This document shows positions 17,561-27,700 of a stretch of 64,000 nucleotides of DNA, piece after piece (the first letter of the stretch is position 1; each line of letters opens with the position of its first letter). A model generated the notes under the pieces. It saw nothing but the letters and a program-made list of their open reading frames with translations, was not told the origin of the DNA and searched no databases. Origin of the DNA: Thermoplasmata archaeon. GTDB taxonomy: Archaea > Thermoplasmatota > Thermoplasmata > Lutacidiplasmatales > UBA184. The translations under genes were made by a program, and so were the position numbers. The DNA is taken from the NCBI GenBank assembly GCA_028864975.1, contig JAGWLG010000010.1, forward strand, positions 1 through 64,000. Direction: 5' to 3'.

Positions 17561-19623
17561 GTCGGTCCGCGCGCAGCGGATGCGGGGTCCTTTCCCCCGG
17601 CTCCGGCCGGTCTGTCCGCTTTTCCGTTACGGGGAGGTTTCCACTCGCGGGCCGGGGGACGTCGGTGGCCCGTGCCCGGCTCCGTGTTCTCCTCGGGACG
17701 CTCACGCTGCTCGTCCTCGTTGGTCCCCTTGGGCGGTCGCGGTGCCTTCGGCTTCAGGCCCCCGGACCCCCTCTCTCGGCGGGCCCGTTCGAGACGGTGG
17801 ACCCGGGTGCGGAGCAGGATGATTGCCCCGATGACGGCCCCGAGGCCGCCCACCTCGATCAGGAAGACCGGGATGAGCTGAGGGGGCACGGGGGGCACGG
17901 TCATGGTGAGCCGGATCTGCTGGTTGTCCGAGGTCACCTGCACCCGGGAGGCGGGGGCGCTGTACCCCGTGCCCTGGGCGACCGCCGAGACCTCGTAGGC
18001 CCCCACGAAGGTGTCGAGCCCCTCGAGGGTGACGACGTCCGTGGGGAGGAAGTGCCCGACATCCCCCTGCGCGTTCACCCCTAGGACCACGCAGGCGACG
18101 TTCGGGACCGTGCTGCACAACGAGACCTGGACCGAGGAGGCCGGGACCGAGGGTGGGGAGATGGGTAGCACGCTCACCAGCACGTAGCGGAAGACATGCA
18201 CGGCGACCTCGGCGGAGACCGTACTGATCCCGGCGATGGAGGCGGAAGCACCCCCCGTTGAGACGACCGTCGGGGTCCCCCAGTTGTAGACGCTCACGTT
18301 GGCGCTCCCCAGGACCGAGATCGCGGGCGCGCTCGCGTTCGTCAGGTTCACCCAGGGATTGTAGAAGACCATCGGGAACCCGAAGTGGGAGCTTCCGTTG
18401 GCCGTGAAGTTCCCCGTGGCCGCCGAGGTCACGGACGCGGCGCCGGGTCCGAAGCTCGAGTTCTCGACAGCCACGTTGACCGAGGAGGCGACCGCGAGGA
18501 CCGAAACCTGCGCATGGGCGATCGAGAGCTGGTGCAAGGGTCGAGCGATGGTCAGGTCGTTCACGACGACCTGGTCCGACGCGCTCCCCGTGGAACCCAG
18601 GCTCACATCGGTGGTGGCGTTGAGCGCCACGCCCGAGAGGACCGCGTCGTCCACCCCGAAGGAGGTCACGCTTTGCGGCAGGGAGAGGTTGACCACATGG
18701 ACCGGCACCGACGCCGAGACCCCTTGCAGGAGGACCTCGCCCACGCTCCCGCTCACGTTCAGCCAGTGGACATCGGAGCCCGAGTCGCTGAGCTCGGAGA
18801 GGGACCCCTCGAAGGACATCCGCGTGATCCGCGCGCCCCCCGGGGTCGCGCTGGGTCCGCCCGCGCTCCCGTCCAGCACCCCCCCGTTCGCCACCTGGAC
18901 GTTCCCGCCTCCGGCGGCCAGAAGGCTCCCGTTGGTGTAGAAGAACCCCCCCGCGACGGAGAGCCGGGAGAACGGGCCGAGGATGAGCGTGGAGGTGGGC
19001 GAGAGGGTCAGGTTCCCTCCGGTGTCGATCGTGAGGCTCCCGCTCACGAAGAGCCGAAGCGAGAGGCCCTTCTCCACCGAGAGGAAGGAGCTCGGTCCCA
19101 CGGTGAGGCCGCCCGCGACGTTCAGGAAGAGCGTGCCGTTGCCCGAGGCGGAAGCGTTGACCACGATGCCGTCCGCCCCTGAGACCACGAGGTTGCCGCC
19201 GGCGGCGATGTCCAGGTCCTCGTTGAGGTAGCAAGGAGAAGGGGTGGCGAACCCGGGAGGGGAGGCGGTGTTGAACGTGCTGGTCAAGGGGGAGATCAGA
19301 CCCTGGGCGCTGACGCAGTTCGGGAGCGGCCCCTGGGGCGTCGCCCCGATTTCGGGGCGTGCGCTCGGGAGCGAGGCAGGGGCGGGGTCGGAGGTAGTCG
19401 CGTGCGTCACGGTTCCCCTCTCGGAGGGGGCCGCCGTCAGAGATGTCGGCGCTCCCCCCCGTGCTCCGAGGTCTCGCGGGGCCGTGCTCGCGCCGAGAGC
19501 GTGGAGCGGGCCCTCCAAGCTGCCGAGGCTCAGGAGGAGCAGAACGAAGAGCGCGAGGCAGCTCGCCGCGAAGAGGTCCCCCCTCGCTCGTGCGGGATCG
19601 GAAGGCTCGCGGACGTCGCGCAT
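17557..19623 (-). CDS. Exported surface protein (N-terminal signal/TM, Ser/Val/Gly-rich beta region, C-terminal TM and basic tail)
   Basis: AASCLALFVLLLLSLG; many NxS/T sequons; PVFLIEVGGLGAVIGAIILLRTRVHRLERARRERG. Confidence 0.8.
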   Translation of the reverse strand: MRDVREPSDPARARGDLFAASCLALFVLLLLSLGSLEGPLHALGASTAPRDLGARGGAPTSLTAAPSERGTVTHATTSDPAPASLPSARPEIGATPQGPLPNCVSAQGLISPLTSTFNTASPPGFATPSPCYLNEDLDIAAGGNLVVSGADGIVVNASASGNGTLFLNVAGGLTVGPSSFLSVEKGLSLRLFVSGSLTIDTGGNLTLSPTSTLILGPFSRLSVAGGFFYTNGSLLAAGGGNVQVANGGVLDGSAGGPSATPGGARITRMSFEGSLSELSDSGSDVHWLNVSGSVGEVLLQGVSASVPVHVVNLSLPQSVTSFGVDDAVLSGVALNATTDVSLGSTGSASDQVVVNDLTIARPLHQLSIAHAQVSVLAVASSVNVAVENSSFGPGAASVTSAATGNFTANGSSHFGFPMVFYNPWVNLTNASAPAISVLGSANVSVYNWGTPTVVSTGGASASIAGISTVSAEVAVHVFRYVLVSVLPISPPSVPASSVQVSLCSTVPNVACVVLGVNAQGDVGHFLPTDVVTLEGLDTFVGAYEVSAVAQGTGYSAPASRVQVTSDNQQIRLTMTVPPVPPQLIPVFLIEVGGLGAVIGAIILLRTRVHRLERARRERGSGGLKPKAPRPPKGTNEDEQRERPEENTEPGTGHRRPPAREWKPPRNGKADRPAGAGGKDPASAARGPT

Positions 19624-19756
19624 GCCCAGGGTTCGACGGGGCCTCGAAGCCCAGGGGCCCAGAGAGGAGATGAAGTTCGCCCTCGCCCTGAAGGTCGTCG
19701 CCCGCGAGCGGCCCTCGAGCTTAAGGGCGTGAACGAGGTCCAGCAGGGGAGGTCCG

Positions 19757-21148
19757 ATGCCGTTCCAGGCTCTGCGGGGGTTCCGGGACTACCTGCCCGC
19801 GGACGCGGCCGCCCGTCGCGCGATCTTCGACACCGTCCGGTCGGTCACCCGCCGCTACGGCTTTGACGAGGTGGAGACCCCCAGCGTCGAGTCGCTCGAG
19901 CTGTTCAAGGTGAAGAGCGGAGAGGGGATCGTCGACGAGACCTTCTCGTTCAAGGACAAGGGCGGCCGGGAGGTCACCCTCGTCCCCGAGATCACCCCGT
20001 CCGTGGCGCGGATCTACGTCGACCGGGCGAAGATCGAACCCCTTCCCGTCAAGTGGTTCTCGGTGCAGAGGCTCTGGCGGTACGAGGAGCCTCAGTCCGG
20101 AAGGACCCGGGAGTTCTCCCAGGTCAACCTGGACATCCTGGGGGTCCCTGGTGTCGAGGGTGAGCTGGAGGTCCTTGCGGTCACGCGGCAGGTCATGGAG
20201 GAGATCGGGCTCGGCGGTCGCTATGTCTTCCGCACGAGCGACCGAAGGCTCGTGGAGGGGCTGGGAAGGGCGCTCGGGGCGAAGGAGACGGACCCTTTCT
20301 TCCGTGCGCTCGATCGGAGGGAGAAGCTCCCCTCCTCGGAGTTCCAGGGAGAGCTCGCGAAGGCCGGGCTCGGAGAGGACGCCCGAGGCCGTCTCACGAA
20401 GCTCCTGACGGACTGCGGCCCCGGCTTGTCCCCGAAGGAGGCCCCACGGGTGCTCGAGGAGGTCCGCGCGTGGCCTGGTCTGGGCGAGGAGGGCGTCCGG
20501 GGGGTCGAAGCGCTCCTCGAGCTCTTCCGTCGGGCCCAGGGCACCGAGCTCGAAGAGGTCCTGGTGTTCTACCCCTCCCTGGTCCGAGGACTGGCCTACT
20601 ACACGTCCACCGTGTTCGAGGCGTGGGCCCGGACCGGGGAGGTCCGCGCCTTGTTCGGCGGGGGGCGCTACGACAAGCTGGTCGAGCTCTTCGGGGGCCC
20701 GAGCGTCCCCGCCTGCGGGCTGGCGATCGGGGACCAGACCCTCGAGATCCTCATGCGCGAGGCGAAGATCTGGCCCGAGCGCCCGCCCGGTCTCGACGTG
20801 TACGTCGCCACGGTCGACCCCTCCCTCGCGCCGCAAGCAAGGACGTGGGCGGAGCGACTCCGGAAGGAAGGGTTCCTGACCGACTACGACCTGCTCGCCC
20901 GACCCCTGTCGCGCCAGATGAAGGAAGGAGGGAGGCGCGGAGCTCGGTCGATCGTGCTCCTGGGTCCCCGAGAGCTCGCGAAGGGCGAGGTCACGCTCAG
21001 AAATATGCGGACCGGTCAACAGGTCGCCGTCGCTTCTGGGGAGGTTGTGCCGTTACTGAAGGCCGATGCGGATGTCGGGTCACCCTCGGCCGCTCCCGCT
21101 CGATCTCCCGCTCGGCCGTCTCCTCCGGGGACCTCGAGCGTACCGTAG
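19757..21148 (+). CDS. hisS: Histidyl-tRNA synthetase
   Basis: GFRDYLPADAAARR, RYEEPQSGRTREFSQVNLDILG, LVRGLAYYTSTVFEAW, ALFGGGRYDKLVELFGG. Confidence 0.93.
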   Translation: MPFQALRGFRDYLPADAAARRAIFDTVRSVTRRYGFDEVETPSVESLELFKVKSGEGIVDETFSFKDKGGREVTLVPEITPSVARIYVDRAKIEPLPVKWFSVQRLWRYEEPQSGRTREFSQVNLDILGVPGVEGELEVLAVTRQVMEEIGLGGRYVFRTSDRRLVEGLGRALGAKETDPFFRALDRREKLPSSEFQGELAKAGLGEDARGRLTKLLTDCGPGLSPKEAPRVLEEVRAWPGLGEEGVRGVEALLELFRRAQGTELEEVLVFYPSLVRGLAYYTSTVFEAWARTGEVRALFGGGRYDKLVELFGGPSVPACGLAIGDQTLEILMREAKIWPERPPGLDVYVATVDPSLAPQARTWAERLRKEGFLTDYDLLARPLSRQMKEGGRRGARSIVLLGPRELAKGEVTLRNMRTGQQVAVASGEVVPLLKADADVGSPSAAPARSPARPSPPGTSSVP

Positions 21149-21971
21149 CGCCCGGTGCCGCCGCGTCCCTTCGGGGTGGGCGCGAGGGGACGTGGGACTC
21201 GGTCCAGGGGCGGGGGGCCAGCCCTTCGAGCGTCTCGCCATCGTAGAGGAGGATCCCGGGGGGGCTCTCGGCTCCTCGGGTGTGGCCGTGCCAGTAGACG
21301 ACCGCCCCCTCCCCGAACATGTGCGTGTAGGGTTCGAGCTGCTTGCGCAGGTTGCGTCTGAGCTCCACATCGTCCCCGAAGTTCGCCTTCGATTCGATCC
21401 AGCAGACCTTCTGTCCGTCCAGGACGATGGGATGATCGAGCAGCGCGTCGGGGGTCTTCGCGAACTTCCCTCTCAGGTCCTTTTCGGTCCGGTAGGTCAA
21501 CCCATGCTTCTTCAGCCAGTTCGCGAGGCGGGTCTCGCCCTTGATCCCCCGGGCCCGCTGGATCTCTCCGCCCTTGGGCGAGTAGACCCAGTCCGCCTCG
21601 AGTACCTCTATGACCTCGCGACGCAGGCGGGCGTCGGGGATGGCCTCCGGTCGCCGGAAGGCGTCCCAAAAGGTCCGTCGCGGGGTCTGGCGGGCCTTCT
21701 CGATGAGCTGGGCCATCAGCACCGGGGGGAAGCGGTACTGCCGCGCGAGGTCGAGGTAGCTCCGCCCCCGGTCCCACTCCTTGAGGAGCCGAGGGGCATC
21801 CTTCTGGACCACGTAGAACCGCTTGGTCGCGTCGCGGGTGACCCGGTGGGTGTAGATGACCATGAGAAGGTCCGGGTCGATCCCTTGCTCCCGGGCGATC
21901 CTGTCGACGTCCTCGTACTCCCGGAGCTGCCTCGAGAGCGATTGGTACTCGTCGCGGGAGAGCATTGTCAT
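20997..21971 (-). CDS. TPD-motif protein (C15orf41/CDIN1-like putative nuclease family)
   Basis: DLRGKFAKTPDALLDHPIVLDGQKVCWIESKANFGDD; N-terminal helical region; start at MTMLSRDEYQ; C-terminal end antisense to hisS. Confidence 0.75.
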   Translation of the reverse strand: MTMLSRDEYQSLSRQLREYEDVDRIAREQGIDPDLLMVIYTHRVTRDATKRFYVVQKDAPRLLKEWDRGRSYLDLARQYRFPPVLMAQLIEKARQTPRRTFWDAFRRPEAIPDARLRREVIEVLEADWVYSPKGGEIQRARGIKGETRLANWLKKHGLTYRTEKDLRGKFAKTPDALLDHPIVLDGQKVCWIESKANFGDDVELRRNLRKQLEPYTHMFGEGAVVYWHGHTRGAESPPGILLYDGETLEGLAPRPWTESHVPSRPPRRDAAAPGATVRSRSPEETAEREIERERPRVTRHPHRPSVTAQPPQKRRRPVDRSAYF

Positions 21972-22235
21972 GGTGGGGGAAGGACCGTTCGGCCGCTCCG
22001 AAGACGGACCGCGCTTAACGGTAAGGGTCCGTCCACCCCCCGGGTAGCCTCCAGCCATGGTTCCCACCGGGCGAGAACCCGTGTCTGGCGAAGCAGACTA
22101 GTGTTGACATGCGTCAGCATGAGGCTCCCCCATCCGCTCGAGGACATCCTCTCCAACCGTTCGCGAATCCGCGTGGCCAGGGTTCTGCTCTCCATACGCG
22201 GGCGGAGTAGCCGACGGGCATCGGTGCTTCCTTGA

Positions 22236-22967
22236 CTAAAGTGTCGTGGAGCCCACGACCGTCTGTCCATTCAAGCCGTAGACCGCGAGTGACGCCTGAA
22301 CGAGATTCACGCTGGGCGAAGCGACCAGGAGAAGGGTTTGACCCCCGGAGATGGTCACGGGCGCCGGCAGCGCGGAGAGGGAGGTGCATGGAGCCGCAGG
22401 GGGGCCCGTGCACTGTTGCCACCCCGCGCCCGAGAAGATGGCCCAGTTGCTGCCGGTCGAGCCAGGCGGGATGAGGAGGACGTACCAGCCCGCCGGGGCA
22501 GGAAACGCATAGCAGGTGCCGCTCGCTGAGGTCGACGCCGTTCCCGGCGCGGTCGATGAGGACCGGCCCGACTCGGTAAGCGACAGACCGAAATCCGAGG
22601 TGACGAGGGTGTGAGTAGTCCCACCGAGGCCGATGTTGAAGGTATTGTCGGGGCTCCCATCGGCAAGACACGTTCCCGCCGAGCCGGCGGTCATGGAGAC
22701 GGAGACCGGCGAGGGACTGTTGGGGCTCCCGAGCATGTTCCCCTCGAGGACGTGCAGGATGGCGGATAGGACAATGGAACTGACGACGAAGAGGACAACG
22801 ACGAGGATCACGATCGTGACGACGTTGCTTTCCTTCTTAGGCGGCAGGGATGCGACGGGGACAAGCACGTACTGAACGGCCGTCGGAGGGGGGGGAGGCG
22901 GGGGAGGGGGCAGATAGGGGGGCGGGGGCTCGGCGCTCACGCCTGAACCATGGTCATGCCCCCTCAT
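22236..22967 (-). CDS. Single-TM protein with poly-proline N-terminus and extracytoplasmic domain
   Basis: PPPPYLPPPPPPPPPTAVQYV then TIVILVVVLFVVSSIVLSAIL; internal start MRGHDHGSG. Confidence 0.7.
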   Translation of the reverse strand: MRGHDHGSGVSAEPPPPYLPPPPPPPPPTAVQYVLVPVASLPPKKESNVVTIVILVVVLFVVSSIVLSAILHVLEGNMLGSPNSPSPVSVSMTAGSAGTCLADGSPDNTFNIGLGGTTHTLVTSDFGLSLTESGRSSSTAPGTASTSASGTCYAFPAPAGWYVLLIPPGSTGSNWAIFSGAGWQQCTGPPAAPCTSLSALPAPVTISGGQTLLLVASPSVNLVQASLAVYGLNGQTVVGSTTL

Positions 22968-22977
22968 CGGCCCTTCG

Positions 22978-23784
22978 CTAGTCCCTCCAGTCGAGCCCAA
23001 GCGTCCTGAGCATGAGCTTCGGGATGGGCGGAGGTCGGCGCTTGTGGCGAAAGGTCCTCACGCGCCCCACGATGGCCTCGACGCGGTCCAAGGGGACCCC
23101 GGTCGCCCGTGCGATCTCCTCGGGCTCGAGCAATCGCTCCAGGCCGAAGAGGATCTGGTCGAGCATCGCATAGGGCATCCCTAGCTCCTCCTCGTCGGTC
23201 TGTCCCTCCCAGAGCCCGGCCGTCGGAGCCCGCTCTCGGACGCTCTTCGGAAGCTCGAGCTCCGCCGCGAGGTCCCACACCGAGGTCTTGTAGAGGTCCC
23301 CGATCGGCAGCAGGTCCACGCCACCGTCCCCGTACTTGGTGAAGTAGCCCAACAAGAGCTCCGACTTGTTGCCGGTCCCGGCCACGAGGGCGCCTCGACG
23401 GCGCGCCTCCTGGTACCAGACGACCATGCGCAGTCGGGCCTTCAGGTTCCCGCGGGCGACACGGTCATCCGTTTCCAGAAGCGGAAGGAACGGGATCTCG
23501 AGCGGAGCCAGTTCCACCTCGCTGAACCCCACGCGCAGGTCGCGGGCGTAATCGGCGACCTCCGCACGGAGCGCGGGGGGAGTGCGCTCGTCGGGTATCG
23601 AGACCGCCCAGACCCTCGAGGGGCCGAGCGCATCCTTCGACAGGCGGAGCACGAGGGCGCTGTCGATGCCCCCGCTCGATCCGATGACCACGCCCTTCGC
23701 TCCCGCCTCGCGCACGTGGGCCCGGAGAAAGCGGTGGATCGTCTCCCGAGCATGGGTCGGGAGCCGAGGGACGAGGGAGTCCAT
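22978..23784 (-). CDS. nadE: NAD+ synthetase
   Basis: GSSGGIDSALVLRL, GTGNKSELLLGYFTKYGDGGVDLLPIGDLYKT. Confidence 0.93.
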   Translation of the reverse strand: MDSLVPRLPTHARETIHRFLRAHVREAGAKGVVIGSSGGIDSALVLRLSKDALGPSRVWAVSIPDERTPPALRAEVADYARDLRVGFSEVELAPLEIPFLPLLETDDRVARGNLKARLRMVVWYQEARRRGALVAGTGNKSELLLGYFTKYGDGGVDLLPIGDLYKTSVWDLAAELELPKSVRERAPTAGLWEGQTDEEELGMPYAMLDQILFGLERLLEPEEIARATGVPLDRVEAIVGRVRTFRHKRRPPPIPKLMLRTLGLDWRD

Positions 23785-23860
23785 GGGCGAGCGACCCTGC
23801 GCTCATCGTGCATATCGTTTCTTCGGCGCGCCCGGGACGCGTCGTCGATCGAGGTGTCGA

Positions 23861-24763
23861 CTAGAGCCCGGGTTCCTCTGTGGGAGCCGCGCGCTCCGGC
23901 GCTTTCGCGGGTGCGGGGGAGGAAGCGTCGGAGGGAGGAGAGGTCGGAGGGACCGCAGGAGGGGCCGAGGGAGGGACAGAGCGCCCCAACCCCGCGACCC
24001 GTGGCAGCCGGCGGAGCGCCTCGAAATAGGCGACAGCCAAAAGCCCATAGCTGACGAAGAGGGGCGAGAGGAAGTACGTGAGCGGCCCGAAGTCGGTGAA
24101 GAGCCATATCGGGGCGGTGAAAAAGGCCACGAAGAGGGTCGTGAACTGCGCCCCGATCATCGCCCCCGCGAGGATGGCCACGCCGAGCGACCAGCCGAAG
24201 CCGCTCCAGGCAAGCACCTTCCCGGATCGCCCGACCAGATGATCGACCAGAACGGCGAGTCCCAAGAAGAAGTTCGCGATGGCGAGCGCGATGAGCCCTC
24301 CGATGGTCCAGGCCACCACCGGCGGGGTCGAAGAGGCGGCGGCGGCACCGTGCACGCTCCCCAAAACTGCGATGCCGAGCACCGCGACCCCGAAGATGGC
24401 CGCCGCCGTCCACAGGAACTTGTGCCCGCGGTGGATGTTCTTCCGATGAAGGTCCGTCCACTCGTGACGACCGCGGTACATGACGTAGAAGCCGAAGATG
24501 GTGGTGGCGAGACCGAGATAGGTGAACCCCACCCACCCGGGTTGGTTCACATCGTAGCTGACGAACTGGTAGATCTCGGTGGCACCTTCGATGGTGAACC
24601 CGATGAGGAACGTCGCGAGGGCCAGTCGGATCGTCTCGGTCAAGAACCGGCTCCCGTCGAGGCTCTCGCGCGCGATCCTCCACGGCCGAGCGACGGGGAC
24701 CTTGCGCCCCACGGGCCTTCCGCGCCGGGGGATTCCTGCATTCAGAGGTCGATAGTGGGCCAA
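23861..24763 (-). CDS. Multi-pass membrane protein, unknown function
   Basis: Several hydrophobic segments and a Pro/Ala-rich C-terminal tail. Confidence 0.7.
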   Translation of the reverse strand: MAHYRPLNAGIPRRGRPVGRKVPVARPWRIARESLDGSRFLTETIRLALATFLIGFTIEGATEIYQFVSYDVNQPGWVGFTYLGLATTIFGFYVMYRGRHEWTDLHRKNIHRGHKFLWTAAAIFGVAVLGIAVLGSVHGAAAASSTPPVVAWTIGGLIALAIANFFLGLAVLVDHLVGRSGKVLAWSGFGWSLGVAILAGAMIGAQFTTLFVAFFTAPIWLFTDFGPLTYFLSPLFVSYGLLAVAYFEALRRLPRVAGLGRSVPPSAPPAVPPTSPPSDASSPAPAKAPERAAPTEEPGL

Positions 24764-24798
24764 CGATAAAGTGGCTGGGGTCCCTCCCCGCGGAGCGC

Positions 24799-27700
24799 AT
24801 GGCGGAGCCCGAGCCCGGGACCGTTCCTGGATCGGCGTCTGCCAAGGCCGTCAGGAACGCCCCTGGCATGCAGGATCGTCTCCCAGTGCCCTCGGAGGGG
24901 CTCGTAGGACGGAGCGAGGAGCTCTCGCACCTTCGGGGGCGCCTGACCGAGGTCCGAAGCGGCCGAGGGCATGCCTTGCTCCTGACCGGACCTGGAGGGA
25001 TGGGCAAGACCCACCTGCTCCGATGGCTTGACCGAGCGGCATCGGACCAAGGGTTCCAGGTGCGATGGGGAACGTGCCTCAAGGAGGCTGTCGCGCCCTT
25101 CTTCGCCTTCGAGCAGGTCTTCCGACGGGTCGAGGGGCGCGAGGAGGCGGTGCCGCACGACGTCGGGACCGATCTCGGAGGGAGCTTGCCTCCCTTCCTG
25201 CTCATCGAAGAGGACCGTCCGACCGCTTCCCGAACGCGATGGTCGGCCGCAAAGGATCCCTCGCTCCTCCTGGTCGTCTCGCGCGACAGTGCGTCCACTC
25301 TAGCTTTCCGCGGGACGCCCCTTCCCCCCGCCGCCCATCTCCTCCGGATGAGCCGTATCGGCGAGGAGGACTGCGTCCCTCCCGGACAACTGGACCTCCT
25401 TGGGGAGCGCACCTCGGCCCACCTACGTCGCGCCCCCGGGTCGATCGTGTCGCTGGAGGGGGCCGAGTACCTGGTGAGCCAGAACACCTTCGCGGGCTTC
25501 CTCCAGCTGGTCCAGTACCTACGCGACGTGGCCCAAGAGTCGGGAGGCCACCTCGTGCTTTCGCTCAACCCCGAGGCCTTCGACCCTCGCGAGGTCTCAC
25601 GGTTGGAGGCCGAGGCGGAGGTGCTCCGCCTGCGCCGGAGCGCCAAGGGTCACGGTCCCGACGCCCAAGGTGCCGACCGAGACTCGGAACCTCCGGCGGC
25701 GACGCTACTGCGCTACCTGGGAAGCTTGGAGTCCTCCGCGGCCCGGGCACCTCAGCTCGTGGTCCTGGATGACCTCCACTGGGCAGACCCTTCGACGGGG
25801 CTGGCTTTCCAGTTCCTTGCCAGGAACTGCCGGGACCTTCCGGTGCTCCTCGTCGGAGCTGCGCGAGGGGAGGAGGTCTCCGAGGTGGTCACGGCGGAAG
25901 GGACCTCGCTCGGGGACCGTCTGGAGTCGATGGAGCGCGATGGCGTGCTGGAACGGCTTGTCCTGACGCCCTTCCTTGCCGCCGACGTGTACGCGCTCGC
26001 CGCACGCGTGCTCGGCTCCCGGCTCGCCGCGGGGTCGGATCCCGAGGTCTCCGAGCTCCTTCGCAGGACCGAGGGGAACCCGTACTTCCTTCGCGAGACG
26101 TTGCTCCAGCTCCGCGAGGACGGCGCCCTCCGAGTCGCCCCGGGAGGTGAGCTGCGCTTCGAGCGGTCTCGGACGGCCCACGGCCCTCCATTGCGGCTCC
26201 CTACGAGCCTCAAACGCCTCGTGCTCCGGCGCCTCTCGGCCCTCTCCCCTGAGGACCGTGGGCTGCTGGCGACCGCGGCCGCCGCGGGGAGCATCTTCGA
26301 TGTCGCACCGGTGGCGGCGGTCCTGGGTCGGGATGCGGAGCAGGTCGAGGCTCGGTTCGAGGAGCTCTCCACACGTCATCGACTGCTCGAGAGGGCGGGA
26401 GGGGACCGGGCGCGGGAGTCGGACCGATGGGAGTTCTCCCATCCGCTCGTATGGGAGGCCACCTGGGAGGAGCTCGGCGTCGCGGGCCAGCGGCGAGAAG
26501 CACGCCGACTCTTCGCTTGGTGGTCAGAGGTCCGGTCGGACGAGGTGGAGTCGCTCGCGGCGCTAGGCCACGCGACCGGCGATCCCGCCCTGGGGCGACC
26601 CTGGCTCTCCCGGGCCTTCGGGCGCGCGATGGGTCGCGCGGCTCTCGAGACCGCGAGCACCTACCTGCTCTGGGCGGCGGACCTGCGGCGGAGCGGGAGC
26701 GCGCCGATGGACCGGGACCTTCTCGAGGAAGAGGTGGGATTCGCCTGGCGCGTCGCTCAATCGGGTGGGGGGCGTCTGGTTCGACCCGCGCTCGAACGTC
26801 TTCTCTCAGAGCCTCTGCCGAGCTCCGTCCGGTGGGAGGCGACCTCGGCGCTGGTCTCCGGGCTCCTCACGATCGATTCCGAAGAGGCGGCGCGGGTCCT
26901 GGACGGGCTGGGGTCGGAGATCGCGCGGGCGGGAGATGCGGTCCCCTCCTCCGTCCGTCATCGCGTGGAGGCCGTTACCGTGAGCCTGAAGGCCCAGCAG
27001 GACCGCAACCAGGAGACCCTCGACCACGCGCTGCCGTTGCTCGCGATCCCTCCGGAGGAGATCGACCCCGACCTGCGAGCGATGATGGTCGTCGCGACCG
27101 TCAACGCCCAGGTGTACCTGGGTCGCCCCGTGGAGGCGGAGGCGCTCCTTCGGGCCGAGACCCCTCGACTGCTGCAACTGGGCGACATGGGTCTCGCCCG
27201 GGTCGAGAACCTGCGGATGATCTTCGCGCGTCTTTCGGGGGACGAGAAGGAGGCGATCCGTGCGGGTCGTGCCGCTCAAGATGCCCTGTGGCGTGCCGGC
27301 CGTGTGCTGGGGGCGGGCATCGCCGAGTACAACCTCGGGGGGGCCCTGGTCGAGCTCGGCCGCCTCGAGGAGGCGGATGGCATGGCCGAACGGTTGCTCG
27401 ACCTCGGCAAGAAGTTCGACATGCCACGCCTGCGCTGCAGCGGGAGCTACCTCAGGGCCGAGGTCCTGGTGGCGCGGGAGGCCTGGGCGGAAGCGCGCCC
27501 CTGGTCGGAGAGCGCCCTGAGGGACGCCGAGTCGATGAAGCGAGAGGATGACCTGCTCGACTGCCGAGTGCTCCACACGCAGGTGCGGGGCCACCTCGGA
27601 GAGCTCGACACGGCCGTCCAAGCGCTGCAACAGATGGACCGGGACGGGGCCTTCTCCTCCCCCGCGAACGCTGCCGCCTATCTCGAGAAGCTTGCCGACC

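Noticed and set aside
19757-21148. HisRS motif RGLAYYT instead of the RGLDYYT seen in bacterial enzymes
   Set aside because: Could be normal archaeal variation; I cannot judge without an alignment and the rest of the enzyme is intact.
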